From assembly GCA_947179155.2 (NCBI GenBank), contig OX359270.1:4002077-4066076 (forward strand): a stretch of DNA of 64,000 bases, read 5' to 3'. The stretch is from Hedera helix (taxonomy: Eukaryota; Streptophyta; Magnoliopsida; Apiales; Araliaceae). Shown here in pieces: positions 12,050-21,833 of this stretch. The notes under the pieces are model-generated. The model was not told the DNA's origin. It searched no databases and was given only the letters and a program-made list of their open reading frames with translations. The translations under genes and the position numbers were made by a program. How positions within the stretch are numbered: the stretch's first letter is position 1; each line of letters starts with the position of its first letter.

Positions 12050-12824
12050 TGTTGGGGTGAAAATATTTGGGCCACGTGTCATCCTTTTAATATTTAATAG
12101 AGTAAGGCTAGGTGTATGTAGGATACAGTCATACCTATATTCATTAATGCATACATGGGTGAATGGGGGATGACTCACCATGGAGATATTTGTAAAGTGG
12201 TACTATTAGAGAGAGAAGACAGATTCACTTAATGGGATGGGTAGGAGGCAGTGACTAATTATTATTATTACAAGGCATGAGGGAGAGGATGGGGCATCAT
12301 GAGCATTGGGACCACGCAACATCAAAAAAAGTAGAAGCAGACATATCACGGGAGGGAGAGGGGCTATCATCAGAACTTCTAAGAAGCAACATAGGAGGAG
12401 AGAAAATGGATCATCTTCTCCATTTTACACCGAACGGTAGACCGGAATACTCCATTGAGATCATACTTCGGCACACACCAATATACATAGTTATAGTATT
12501 ATACAGCGGGTACAACAAGCACCATTTATACACGTCGGTGTATATCGGTGGGTAGACATATACACTACATGTATGAAGAAAGATTGTTGTCTCGTTGCAA
12601 ATCGTTGTATTGTAACACCTTCAATATTGTTCTAGTGGATTTCTGGCGTATCACCCGTGGTTTTTCCCGTTTTGAGTTTTCACGTAAATTATTGTGTTAT
12701 TATTTTCAGTATTTACTTGATCAAATATCTTTAATTCCAGCATATTTTGGGCTCTTCATTTGTGGCGCGTTTTGGGCTGGCCGACCCGGTGATTTCGGCC
12801 CACATCCAAAATCTGACGTTAACA
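12050..12824 (+). repeat. Left LTR of the 12.05-17.48 kb retrotransposon
   Basis: Starts TGTTGGGGTGAAAATA and ends GACGTTAACA. Matches 16701-17476 along its whole length. Small open frames inside it recur in the right copy and are not genes. Confidence 0.9.
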
Positions 12825-12845
12825 TTGGCGCTAGAAGGAGGGGCT
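12825..12845 (+). other. Putative primer-binding site
   Basis: The sequence ttggcgctagaaggagggg follows the LTR end directly and has the TGG expected opposite a tRNA CCA end. I do not identify the tRNA with confidence. Confidence 0.5.
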
Positions 12846-13099
12846 TGATGTTTGATTCAAATCACTATATCATTTCTATGGTAGGGGAAATGTGTTTCTG
12901 ACATGAGGAAAAAATTACATCTAAAAGCTAAGTTATTTTCATTTATTAAATGTTATAATATAATTATAATGTTTGTGTATTCATTGCGTATATATCTATT
13001 TCACTTTGAATATTATTCTAGGTGAAAAAGTAGGTTCCATTGACAGACTTTTATTTAAAAAGGGGTATTTGTGGCCTCTTTTTCTCTCTCCTCGGGGGA

Positions 13100-14050
13100 T
13101 AAAAATTGGTGGGGATGTGGTTAGATCTTAGTGGTAGCGACAACACGGTGGTGCTCGGAAAGGGGCTCGGTGGTTGGGGTCTTGGGTGGGTGGAGCTCAG
13201 GCTCGGTGGGAAAGTAGGGTTTGTGCTTGACAACTCGGCGGGAGCTCGGTCCGGTGGCTTCACGGCAGCTCGTCGTCGGTTCGGTGGCTCTACGATAACT
13301 CGTCGTCGGTCCGGTGCTCTGTGGTAGCTCGATGGTGCTCGGTGGAGAGAGTTTGGCTCGGTAGCTGGTGTAGGTCAGTAGGGTTGGTTTGGGTCCGTGA
13401 TCAGGGCTCGACTCGAGGGAACTTGCCGTTGGCTAGATGGGAGCTCGGCCCAGCATCTCGGTGCTGGTCCGGTAGCATGTCAGGAGCTCGGGGTGGAGGT
13501 TTGGTTGGAGTCAGCGAGCAGTGGGTGGCTCGGCAGTCCGGGTCTAGGTCTACAGCTCGACAGGGTGGGGGCTCGGCATCACGGCAGCCCGGGTTTGGGC
13601 TTGGCGGGGTTTGGGCTCGGCAGCAGCTCGGTGGCAGTCTGTGGTCAAGCTCGGAGGAAGATTTGTCTCGACAGGATGGGTGGTGCTTGGAGGGAGGGTG
13701 GAGCTTAGAGAGAGGGTTTGGGTTCAACAGTAGCTTGGTGTAGCTCGGTGGTTGCATCAACTTGGTGTGTTCTGTAGTAGCTCGGTGGCAGTAGCTCGGT
13801 GGTTGCTCCAGTAGTAGCTCGGTGGCAGTAGCAGCATGGTGTGCTCCGGTAGTAGCTCGGCGCCAATAGCAACTTGGTGTGTTTTGTAGTAGCTCGGTGG
13901 TAGTAGCTCGGTGGCAGTAACAACATGGTGTGCTCCGGTAGTAGCTTGGCGCCAACAGCAGCTTGGTGTGCTCTGGTAGTAGCTCAGTGGCGCCAGTAGC
14001 TTGGTGATGCTCAATCTCGACAGCTTGACGTTAGCTCGGTGATTGGCTTG
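13100..14050 (+). repeat. GC-rich irregular tandem repeats inside the retrotransposon
   Basis: Built from variants of agctcggtgg and gtagtagctcggtggcag. From about 13740 the order becomes regular: segments starting gtgtg(t/c)tc(c/t) and ending in agca(g/a)c(a/t)tg alternate between ctcggtgg and cggcgcca versions. Base composition is clearly GC-richer than the flanks. Long open frames here on both strands are low-complexity artefacts. Confidence 0.75.
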
Positions 14051-14096
14051 AACTATTCTTGGAACCGTAGCCTTCCCTGAGATAAAACTGACGATA

Positions 14097-14519
14097 ATGG
14101 TTGTTGAATCTGCTCATCCACTATCTGAAAAGAGAAGTCCGGAGTCTCTAAAGCCTAAAAACCAAATTGTGAAAAAGTCTACAAATTAGAAGTCTGCACA
14201 AGAGAAAGGATTAAAGATTACTCAAGTTACAGGCAGAGATGACAGTGAAAAGACCACAAATAAAAGAGACAAACAAGTGATAAATGATAGTGAAAGAGAT
14301 GGTTCAAGGAATGTGAGACTTCCAAGTTCACAACCTGGAACCAAAGAAAAGCGTGATGAAAGTAGCCTAAGGGATCAAAAGGCCGAGAAAAATCTTGGTG
14401 GACTGATTTTCATGTGCAATGGAAAAACTAAATCAGATTGTTTCTGTTACCAAGTGATGGGTGTTCCAACAAACAAGCTAGAGATTGTAATACACAATCA
14501 ATTTTCAGTTTCATACTAG
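14097..14519 (+). pseudogene. Captured fragment of a DCD-domain (development and cell death) protein gene
   Basis: From an ATG at 14097 the frame reads MVVESAHPLSEKRSPESLKP, a lysine-rich stretch, one in-frame TAG at 14187-14189, then more charged sequence. It then reaches KNLGGLIFMCNGKTKSDCF and VMGVPTNKLEIV. The last part is the start of the DCD domain (LGG-IF-CN-T pattern, then the LP/VP-x-NK segment) of plant stress and cell-death proteins such as NRP relatives. The domain stops abruptly after LEIV near 14489 and unrelated sequence follows. No intron interrupts it, so capture from a spliced transcript or from within one exon are both possible. It lies inside a complete retroelement with target duplications, so it moved with the element. 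Not expected to be functional. Confidence 0.7.
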
Positions 14520-14539
14520 TACAGTAGTTTCAAGACAGT

Positions 14540-14940
14540 GGCACTTATGTATAATAATAGTAGCATAAATCTGAAATATTTTTATGGAGGAATTGCATGG
14601 TAGAATGCAGCAGTGCAATGGTGGTACAAGCAGCAGGTCGGTGACAGACAAAACCGAAGGTAGAGGCCCATTTTCATATGAAGTATGGTCACAATCTAAG
14701 CAATCAAGACTCAACAACACATTCAATTATTTCAGTTGGTGGGGTCACAACATTATCAGATCTTACTACTGGAGCTTTGATCGGAGTATGACGAAATATG
14801 AAGATAAAAGGCGAATTCTCCCTCTCAAGGATATAAGGTGGTTTCTCTTGAAGATGCAGAACCGACACACAGCCTCCTTAGGGGTCGGGAGCGTCATAAT
14901 GGTGATATAAGGATGAGGGGAGATACAAGGAAGCCCGGTT
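14540..14940 (+). other. Unassigned unique segment inside the retrotransposon
   Basis: This stretch between the DCD fragment and the next repeats is not repetitive and has exon-like composition. It contains an open frame of 108 codons (14584-14910) that I do not recognise. It could be a second captured host fragment. No domain is visible. Confidence 0.3.
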
Positions 14941-15240
14941 CTCGAACCGGCACAATGAAATCAGGTTAGACAAGATACATTTGTGCATATATTCATTCAT
15001 ACATTCATTAACTCATACATACATATGGTACAAGGATGGGTGGCTGAGATAATGATATAAACTGACATCTCTTCCAAATTACATATCTGTTTCACATTAT
15101 ATTATGACGTTATAAGGTCAGGCCAACCTCCCTTGTTTCCCTTGGGATATGGGAGCACTGCTTTGAAAATTTGACAGGTCTCCATATTTCGATTTGGCTG
15201 GGGGCAGTAATGGCAATTATTCCTAATTTTTTGTATGGTC

Positions 15241-15480
15241 GGGACGGTTGGGACGGTATAAGGGGAACACACCCAGCTCGGGGTCACATGAGCCATGATC
15301 GGGACGGTCGGGACGGTATAAGGGGAACACACCCAGCTCCGGGTCACATAAGCCATGACCGGGACGGTCGGGACGGTATAAGGGGAACACACCCAGCTCA
15401 GGGTCACATGAGCCATGATCGGGACGGTCAAGACGATATAAGGGGCACACACCCGTCTTAGGGTTATATGAGGCACCAAC
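15241..15480 (+). repeat. 60-bp tandem repeat, four copies
   Basis: Four head-to-tail units of exactly 60 bp begin at 15241, 15301, 15361 and 15421. Each runs from gggacggt(t/c)(g/a)(g/a)gac through acacaccc to catgagcc-like ends. Only a few positions differ among the first three; the last is more diverged. Non-coding. Confidence 0.9.
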
Positions 15481-16180
15481 GATCGGTTTGAGTTCGGTCG
15501 ACTTCGATTCGCCTCGACCAGTTTGAGTTTGATCGGTTTTCGATTCGCCTCGATCAGTTTGTGTCCGATCAGCTTCAGTTTGGGTTCGAACGGTATAGTT
15601 CAACCAGTTTGGGTTCGATCGGCTTCGATTCGCCCCGATCAGTTTGGGTTCGATCGGCTTTGATCAGTTTGGGTTCGAACGGTATAGTTCAACCAGTTTG
15701 GGTTCGATCGGCTTCGATTCGCCCCGATCGGTTTGAGTTCGATCGGCTTCGATCAGTTTGGATTCGAACAGTATAGTTCAACCAGTTTGGGATCGACCAA
15801 CTTCAGTTTTGATAGGTCAGTTTGGGATCGACCAACTTCAGTTTTGGTCGGTCAGTTTGGGATCGACCAACTTCAGTTTTGATCGGCCAGTTTGGGATCG
15901 ATCGACTTCAGTTTCGATCGCCCAGTTTGGGATCGATCGACTTCAGTTTGGCCTTGGCAGTTTGGCATTGGCCTCTGCCTCGACAATGTATGGTTTAGCC
16001 AGTTTGGGTTCAATTGGCGCCAGTTTGGCCTCGGTAGTTTGACATTGGCCTCTGCTTCGGTAGTTTTAGCGTTATGCAGTTTCGGCCTCGGTAATTTTGT
16101 GGTTCGGCCGGTTTCGGTCGACTTCGATTTGGTTCGACCAGTTTGGGTTGGGTCAATTCGGTTGTTTTAGTTCGACAATT
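15481..16180 (+). repeat. Variant repeats with cagtttggg and gatcg words
   Basis: Irregular array in which cagtttggg(t/a)tcga(t/c)cggcttcg, and later cagtttgggatcgacc plus aacttcagttttg, recur every 20-50 bp. The period changes along the array, so it looks like repeated slippage of older units. Non-coding. Confidence 0.75.
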
Positions 16181-16439
16181 TGGTAGGTTCTTCATTAGTG
16201 GCGGGGTTCAACTCAATGGTATGTATGATGAGTTCAGTATCAATCATCAACGAAGAGTTCAGTTCAGACGTATGAGTTCGACAGTTTGGGTCTGTTTAAC
16301 AGTTTTGGGACAATTTCACAATTTTGGATTGGTTCGGCAAGTTCACTTCGGAGTTTGTTCGGCGGTTTGTTTGGCAATTTGATATCAGCCTGATGAGGTA
16401 GATGGTTTGGGTACGACTCGGATGTCCGGATTGGTGCTC

Positions 16440-16600
16440 GGTTGGAGGAGCTCGACAACTCAATGTTCAAGCTCTACAGCCCAGTGTTCAAGCTCGGCAA
16501 CTCAATGTTCAAGCTCTACAGCCCAGTGTTCAAGCTCAGCTACTCGGTAACTCCATCTCGACAGTCTCAAGATCGACAGTTTCAAGATTGACAAATTGGG
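16440..16600 (+). repeat. Short tandem repeat caagctc / gcccagtgtt
   Basis: Two copies of a roughly 60-bp unit (aactcaatgttcaagctcta, then cagcccagtgttcaagctc) followed by weaker copies of tcgacagt-type words. Confidence 0.6.
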
Positions 16601-16681
16601 TGCAACTCGGCGGCATAACAGTTATATTTGGTGTTTCAAGTGAACTTTTTGCATTACTCTCCTATTATAAATTTTCTTATA

Positions 16682-16700
16682 ACAGGAGAGTGGGGGGCAA
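16682..16700 (+). other. Polypurine tract before right LTR
   Basis: The purine-rich run ggagagtggggggcaa ends exactly at the start of the right LTR, the usual place for plus-strand priming. Confidence 0.7.
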
Positions 16701-17476
16701 TGTTGGGGTGTAAATATTTGGGCCACGTGTCATCCTTTTAATATTTAATAGAGCAAGACTAGGTGTATGTAGGATACAGTCATATCTATATTCATTAATG
16801 CATACATGGGTGAGTGGGGGATGACTCACCATGGAGATATTTGTAAAGTGGTACTATTAGAGAGAGAAGACAGATTCACTTGATGGGATGGGTAGGAGGC
16901 GGTGACTAATTATTATTATTACAAGGCATGAGAGAGAGGATGGGGCATCATGAACATTGGGACCACGCAACATCAAAGAAAGGAGAAGCAGACATATCAC
17001 GGGAGGGAGAGGGGGCTATCATCAGAACTTCTAAGAAGCAACACAGGAGGAGAGAAAATGGATCATCTTCTCCATTTTACACCGAACGGTAGACCGGAAT
17101 ACTCCATTGGGATCATACTCCGACACACACCAATATACATAGTTATAGTATTATACAGCGGGTACAACAAGCACCATTTATACACGTCGGTGTATATCGG
17201 TGGGTAGACATATACACCACGTGTATGAAGAAAGATTGTTGTCTCGTTGCAAATCGTTGTATTGTAACACCTTCAATATTGTTCTAGTGGATTTCTGGCG
17301 TATCACCCGTGGTTTTTTCCGTTTTGGGTTTCCACGTAAATTATTGTGTTATTATTTTCAGTATTTACTTGATCAAATATCTTTAATTCCAGCATATTTT
17401 GGGCTCTTCATTGGTGGCGCGTTTTGGGCTGGCCGACCAGGTGATTTCGGCCCACGTCCAAAATCTGACGTCAACA
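16701..17476 (+). repeat. Right LTR of the 12.05-17.48 kb retrotransposon
   Basis: Starts TGTTGGGGTGTAAATA and ends GACGTCAACA, followed by the ATCCT duplication. Aligned by eye with 12050-12824 at about 97% identity. Confidence 0.9.
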
Positions 17477-17878
17477 ATCCTCATTATAGTTTTTAAATAT
17501 AATCTCGTAAGAGTAAAATAATAATATATTTTTTTTAAATTAAAATTTCTTTCCCAAATCCACAACAACAAAAAAAGAAAAAAGAAGTTTAATATCATTT
17601 CCTTCACTTTCTTTTCTTTTATAAAATTTAAATTCCTTTTATTTTCTTCTATCTTCAAACTCACGAACACAGTGTGGTGGAGCGTATCTTTCTACTCTAA
17701 TGCTTCTCTAGAGTTTTGATAGAGAAAAGACTTGCTGGTGTTCACATTCCGCGCTTTGAAGATGTTGTAATTTCACTTTCTTTGCTCCATGTAAGGATTT
17801 CAAATCTTAAATATTTCATGGCTTTATTTACGAAGACATATATGTTGCTTCACGGGAGTAATTGATATGGCTTCTTTT

Positions 17879-19100
17879 TGTAATTTAGTGTACGTGCACA
17901 CCTAGAGGGGGGGTGAATAGGCGTCTAAACCAAAAGTGATATGTAATGGTAAATTTTAAATTTCTTTGGTTACAGGCTTAAAGCAGACAGACGATGACTG
18001 TAACTTTTAGTGTCTGCTTTAGACTAAATTCTACTTTACTAATAATGCAGACAGAACGAGCTATTGAAATTCAGTGTCTGGATTAGTTTGAATTAGTATG
18101 TTACGGATATCAGCAAAATACTTTTGTGAAGCAGTTCAAATGCAGAATAAGAATGTAAACAATAAAGTCACACAAATGCAAACCACAAACACGCGGATTT
18201 TTACTTGGTTCGGCCCCTATCCACTAATCTAGTGGCCTAATCCACGTCCAATACTAATTAGTATTGGATACTTTTTTTATTAATTTATAACTCAATTAAA
18301 TGCAATAAAAGAACTCCCTGTTCAAATAAAGTTTTCCACTGCGATGGATACCTCTGCCCCTTTTGCACCTCTGCAATTGTTGCACTTCTGCAAACTTGAA
18401 AGCTCTCGTTGAACAGTCCCTATCCACTATTGGAACGACTAAGCTAAACACAGCTTGAACTCATAATCTGTTACAAGGTATTTTGAATATACTATTTATA
18501 TTTTTCCAGCTAATGGACTAACAATATAACACAAACTTGCTGGACATAAACAATGATAGCTCTCAACGAAAGTATATAAATATTAAGGCTGATCTTTGCT
18601 TTGAGTTCTCTCTTCACTGGTATATACTTTGTTGTAGTTGTCGTTACCTGTTCTAGCCGAGAAGGAAGAATATATATGCAAAAAGTACCAACGGCTATAA
18701 TAATTTGTTAGCAATAAAAACTCATTCCACACATGATTTTAGCAATTAGCTGAGACCAACGGATATGTGGAATACATCAAATCAGCAAATCAAATATATG
18801 GTTACCTAGTCAAACCACAATAGCTTAAATAAAGAAATATATATGATAAGGTTTGCTAGAGTCCATTCACCAGATAATTTGAACAGCTAGAATAAGTTAC
18901 TTGATAGACTCCAATTAGGATAAATCTCCCAGCTGAACAGATTCCTTAATGTACTCAATTAAAACAAATTTACCAAGATATATTAAAAAAATATAATTTC
19001 CAGCACATTTGCAATTCTATTAATCAATCCAAACAATTTAAATAATATCTAAACCCAAATAAATTGTCATCATTAAAATCACAAAATATATAAACCAACA
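17879..19100 (-). mobile_element. Solo LTR, probable Ty1/Copia (SIRE-like), minus orientation
   Basis: Flanked by 5-bp duplications CTTTT (17874-17878 and 19101-19105). It starts TGTAATTTAG on the plus strand and ends AAACCAACA, so read on the minus strand it is TGTTGG...TTACA. Near the left end is the tag cctagagggggggtgaatag, and further in ttggttcggcccctatccac. I associate the tag with the end of some Copia LTRs in plants, but that is from memory. No internal region, primer site or coding sequence remains, as expected after LTR-LTR recombination. A pair of opposed words, aaagcagaca and tgtctgcttt, lies near 17980-18025. Confidence 0.75.
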
Positions 19101-19105
19101 CTTTT

Positions 19106-19960
19106 GCCATGATATTTTCACATGAAAATAAATAAATATTGCATTTGTCATAATAAATATCTTATTTGAGCTCTAACTTCCTCTTTAGTTTGTTTTTATT
19201 TAGCATGAAATTGGAAATAATATTTTCATGTGCGGTGCATTAGTATATTTACTTGCCTAATTCTGTTTTTTTTTTATTACTATATTAGACTCATATTTAA
19301 ACACACACTCCCACATTATAATTGCCGAGTTTTGATCCCTTAATCTCATGGTTATCATGAATTGAGGAGTATTACTCCAGCTAAAGGCCTTCGGTATTAA
19401 TTTTGATATCTGCTTAGCGCATTCCATATTAGAATCCCCTTAAATTTTCTCACAATATAAATTTGACAACACATATATTCTTGTTTTTAGCAATGTTATC
19501 AATTAAACATTTATTTACAATAAATATTGTTATGTCGTTAGATGTAACATTTTTATCTCTAATATATTAGAAGAAATTGGATGAAAATTATAAAGAGTAG
19601 CATCTAAAATCTTAAGATCCAGGGCATTTCTTTTCGTCCAAATTCCGCCACGAATAGTAAAATGTCTTGGGTGGTTAGAGGAATTTGAATGGAGGGGCTG
19701 TTGGCAATAAGTATGATAAAAGAATGACTACAAAGGGGAAATTTTTTTCTGAAGGGTCCAACATCTAAAAATGTTGATAAGTAGAAATCTAGTAGAAGAT
19801 ATATCGTTGGAGCTAAGAAGAAGAAATAGTGAGGCCCCCCTGATTTAGCTATATACATTTCTTATATCACATTTGCCCTTCAAATTTTATATTGCAACCT
19901 TTTCTTTTGATATGGGCAGTTCATAGTTACCAGAAACACTGATGAATTGAGTACCAAAAG
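19106..19960. other. AT-rich intergenic stretch, nothing supported
   Basis: No gene-like frame, repeat or terminal repeat seen. Confidence 0.5.
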
Positions 19961-19969
19961 TGTTACAAA

Positions 19970-20460
19970 TAATGCAATGGACTCCGCAAAGCAAAAAATC
20001 CGCAAGGCACCTAAGCTTTCGTACCACAACTCGAAGCTCTCGTAGTACCATAATTCCGAGCATAGTAGACTGGACAAGGCATCTAAGTAGCTCCTCGTAG
20101 TACCATAATTCGGAGCATAGTAGACTGGGCAAGGCATGTAAGTCGAGGCATCTAAACTACGATTCGGAGCATAGTAATAGTATTCAAGGCATCTAAACTA
20201 CGAATCAGAGCATAGTAGTATTTGTAAACTACGATCTACGATTCGAGATGTACGATTAGATTCGGGGCATAATAGTGCAAGGCATCTCAACGCCGTACCA
20301 CAACGATTAGATTCGGGGCATAATAGTGCAAGGCATCTCAACGCCGTACCACAATTCGATGGCTTTGGGATGTAGTATTCGCCCGTACCACAATTCGGAG
20401 GGTTTTTCGGGACATAATATTTGTACGTACCATAATTCGGAGGACTTTCGGGTATAATCC
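19970..20460. repeat. Irregular short-motif array
   Basis: Variants of gcatagtag, caaggcatcta, cgtaccacaattcgga and ttcggggcataatagtg recur about every 25-60 bp. One 60-bp block (gattagattcggggcataat to ccgtaccacaa) is present twice in tandem at about 20245-20365. It has no coding sense and no clear period over the whole array. Confidence 0.65.
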
Positions 20461-20463
20461 TGT

Positions 20464-20945
20464 AGGGGTAAGTATGATGCAATTTGGTACGATTTGAAAT
20501 TCAAATTGTACATAAAACCGTTTAAGTGCGGTTTGATAAATTTAAAATCGCACATAAAATCGCTTGTGATTAGTGCGGTGCGGTTTCATTTGGTGAGATT
20601 TCGATTTCAAAATCAATTAAAACGATTAAGTTTTATGCAATTTAAATTAACAATTTAATATCGCACAATATTAAATACTACTTTGATAACACGTATAACC
20701 TTACTTAAAATATTTTGTCGAAATAAAAGTAAAATAAAAGTTACATAAGGAATCATCCTAAATGGATTAATTGAAAATTTATGTTCACATATGAAAGTTT
20801 TAAACAAGATAATTACATGTGGGATAATTCTAAATGAATTAATTGAAATGTGACTTTCATAATAATGTTTATTGATATGCTCTATGTTGAAAATTATCAA
20901 ACAACGAAAATAAAAATAAAAACATGGTGCATTATGATTTTACCC
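20464..20945. mobile_element. Possible small DNA transposon with degenerate inverted ends
   Basis: The left end aggggtaagtatgatgca and the right end read inward (tgggtaaaatcataatgca) are similar. The left part contains gtgcggtgcggttt-type words common in hAT MITEs. No convincing 8-bp duplication was found, so boundaries and class are uncertain. Confidence 0.35.
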
Positions 20946-21388
20946 AGAAATCAAACACAAACTGTAAATTGGGCTTTTCAATCCACTTAAAACCGTCACA
21001 TATACTGAAATCAATCGATGGTGCACTTTGTTTCGAAGATAAATCAATTTTTTTCTCAGTCCTATAATGTTATAGTCTATTGGGGAGTGTATGGTACAAG
21101 GAGATTACCAAAAATAAATAAAAAATTGTCGTCGTTGGAATGAACATCATTAACCCCAAAAACACTGCTGGGAGAGCTATAGGTAAACATCCCCCATTCC
21201 AATCAATTCTGCATATGATAAAAACAGTGATAAAGTAGTGTCAAAATTATAATTAGGTTTAAATAAATTAGTGGAAATTTGGAAGTAGCGCACCCAAACT
21301 ATTTTTTTTGTGAATAATTTTGTATTTTTCAAGCTAATATAGATATAAAATATGTATATAATTATCTACATATACATACACATACATA

Positions 21389-21397
<9 letters not shown>

Positions 21398-21424
<27 letters not shown>
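21398..21424. repeat. CA dinucleotide microsatellite
   Basis: An uninterrupted (CA)n run preceded by imperfect ATAC repeats. Confidence 0.9.
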
Positions 21425-21833
21425 TATCCCTTAGCTAAATTTTTTAATCACTATTCATAAATACTTGATACCTTAATTATTTATAAAAATATTATAAATT
21501 AAATTATTATTTATTTTAAAAAGATTAGAGGGAGATGTATATATAAAAGTGTAAATGATATGAGATTAAAAAAGATAATTTTTTATAAAAGTACAAATGA
21601 TATAAGATTAAAAGAGTTATAAAAAGTTCACAAATAGTAACATTTATTAGTTCATGGACCATAAAACTTAAGACAACAAAACAGTACCAACATAATCAAC
21701 ACAAGGAATCACACAACCCATGACTGCCCAAACTTGTACATGCATGTAGTCGACAGACTTTATTCACACAACTCCTCCACAAGACTAAACCCAAACCGCA
21801 GCCAAAACCAAAACTAACCGAAACACGACTTGT

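Larger units (their letters stand above)
12050..17476 (+). mobile_element. Non-autonomous LTR retrotransposon carrying a host gene fragment
   Basis: Two LTRs of about 775 bp begin TGTTGGGGTG and end CAACA/TAACA, with 5-bp duplications ATCCT at 12045-12049 and 17477-17481. A primer-binding-like site follows the left LTR and a purine tract precedes the right one. The 3.9-kb interior has no gag, protease, reverse transcriptase or integrase. It holds tandem repeats of several kinds and a DCD-domain gene fragment. By eye I count about 25 differences between the two LTRs (roughly 3%), so the insertion is moderately young. It must have been mobilised by enzymes supplied from elsewhere. Confidence 0.9.

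Noticed and set aside
12277..12901. Small frames repeated at 16950-17496
   Set aside because: They are the same LTR sequence seen twice; no family resemblance and no start context.
13321..13955. Overlapping open frames of 100-184 codons on both strands
   Set aside because: They lie in GC-rich tandem repeats; the peptides are low-complexity and differ by frame. No domain.
14941..14965. tRNA-like word ggttctcgaaccgg
   Set aside because: Only a short palindrome resembling a T-arm; no acceptor or anticodon arms around it.
15102..16470. Many frames of 60-126 codons with repeated sentences
   Set aside because: They follow the 60-bp and cagtttggg arrays and are open only because the periods are multiples of three or lack stops.
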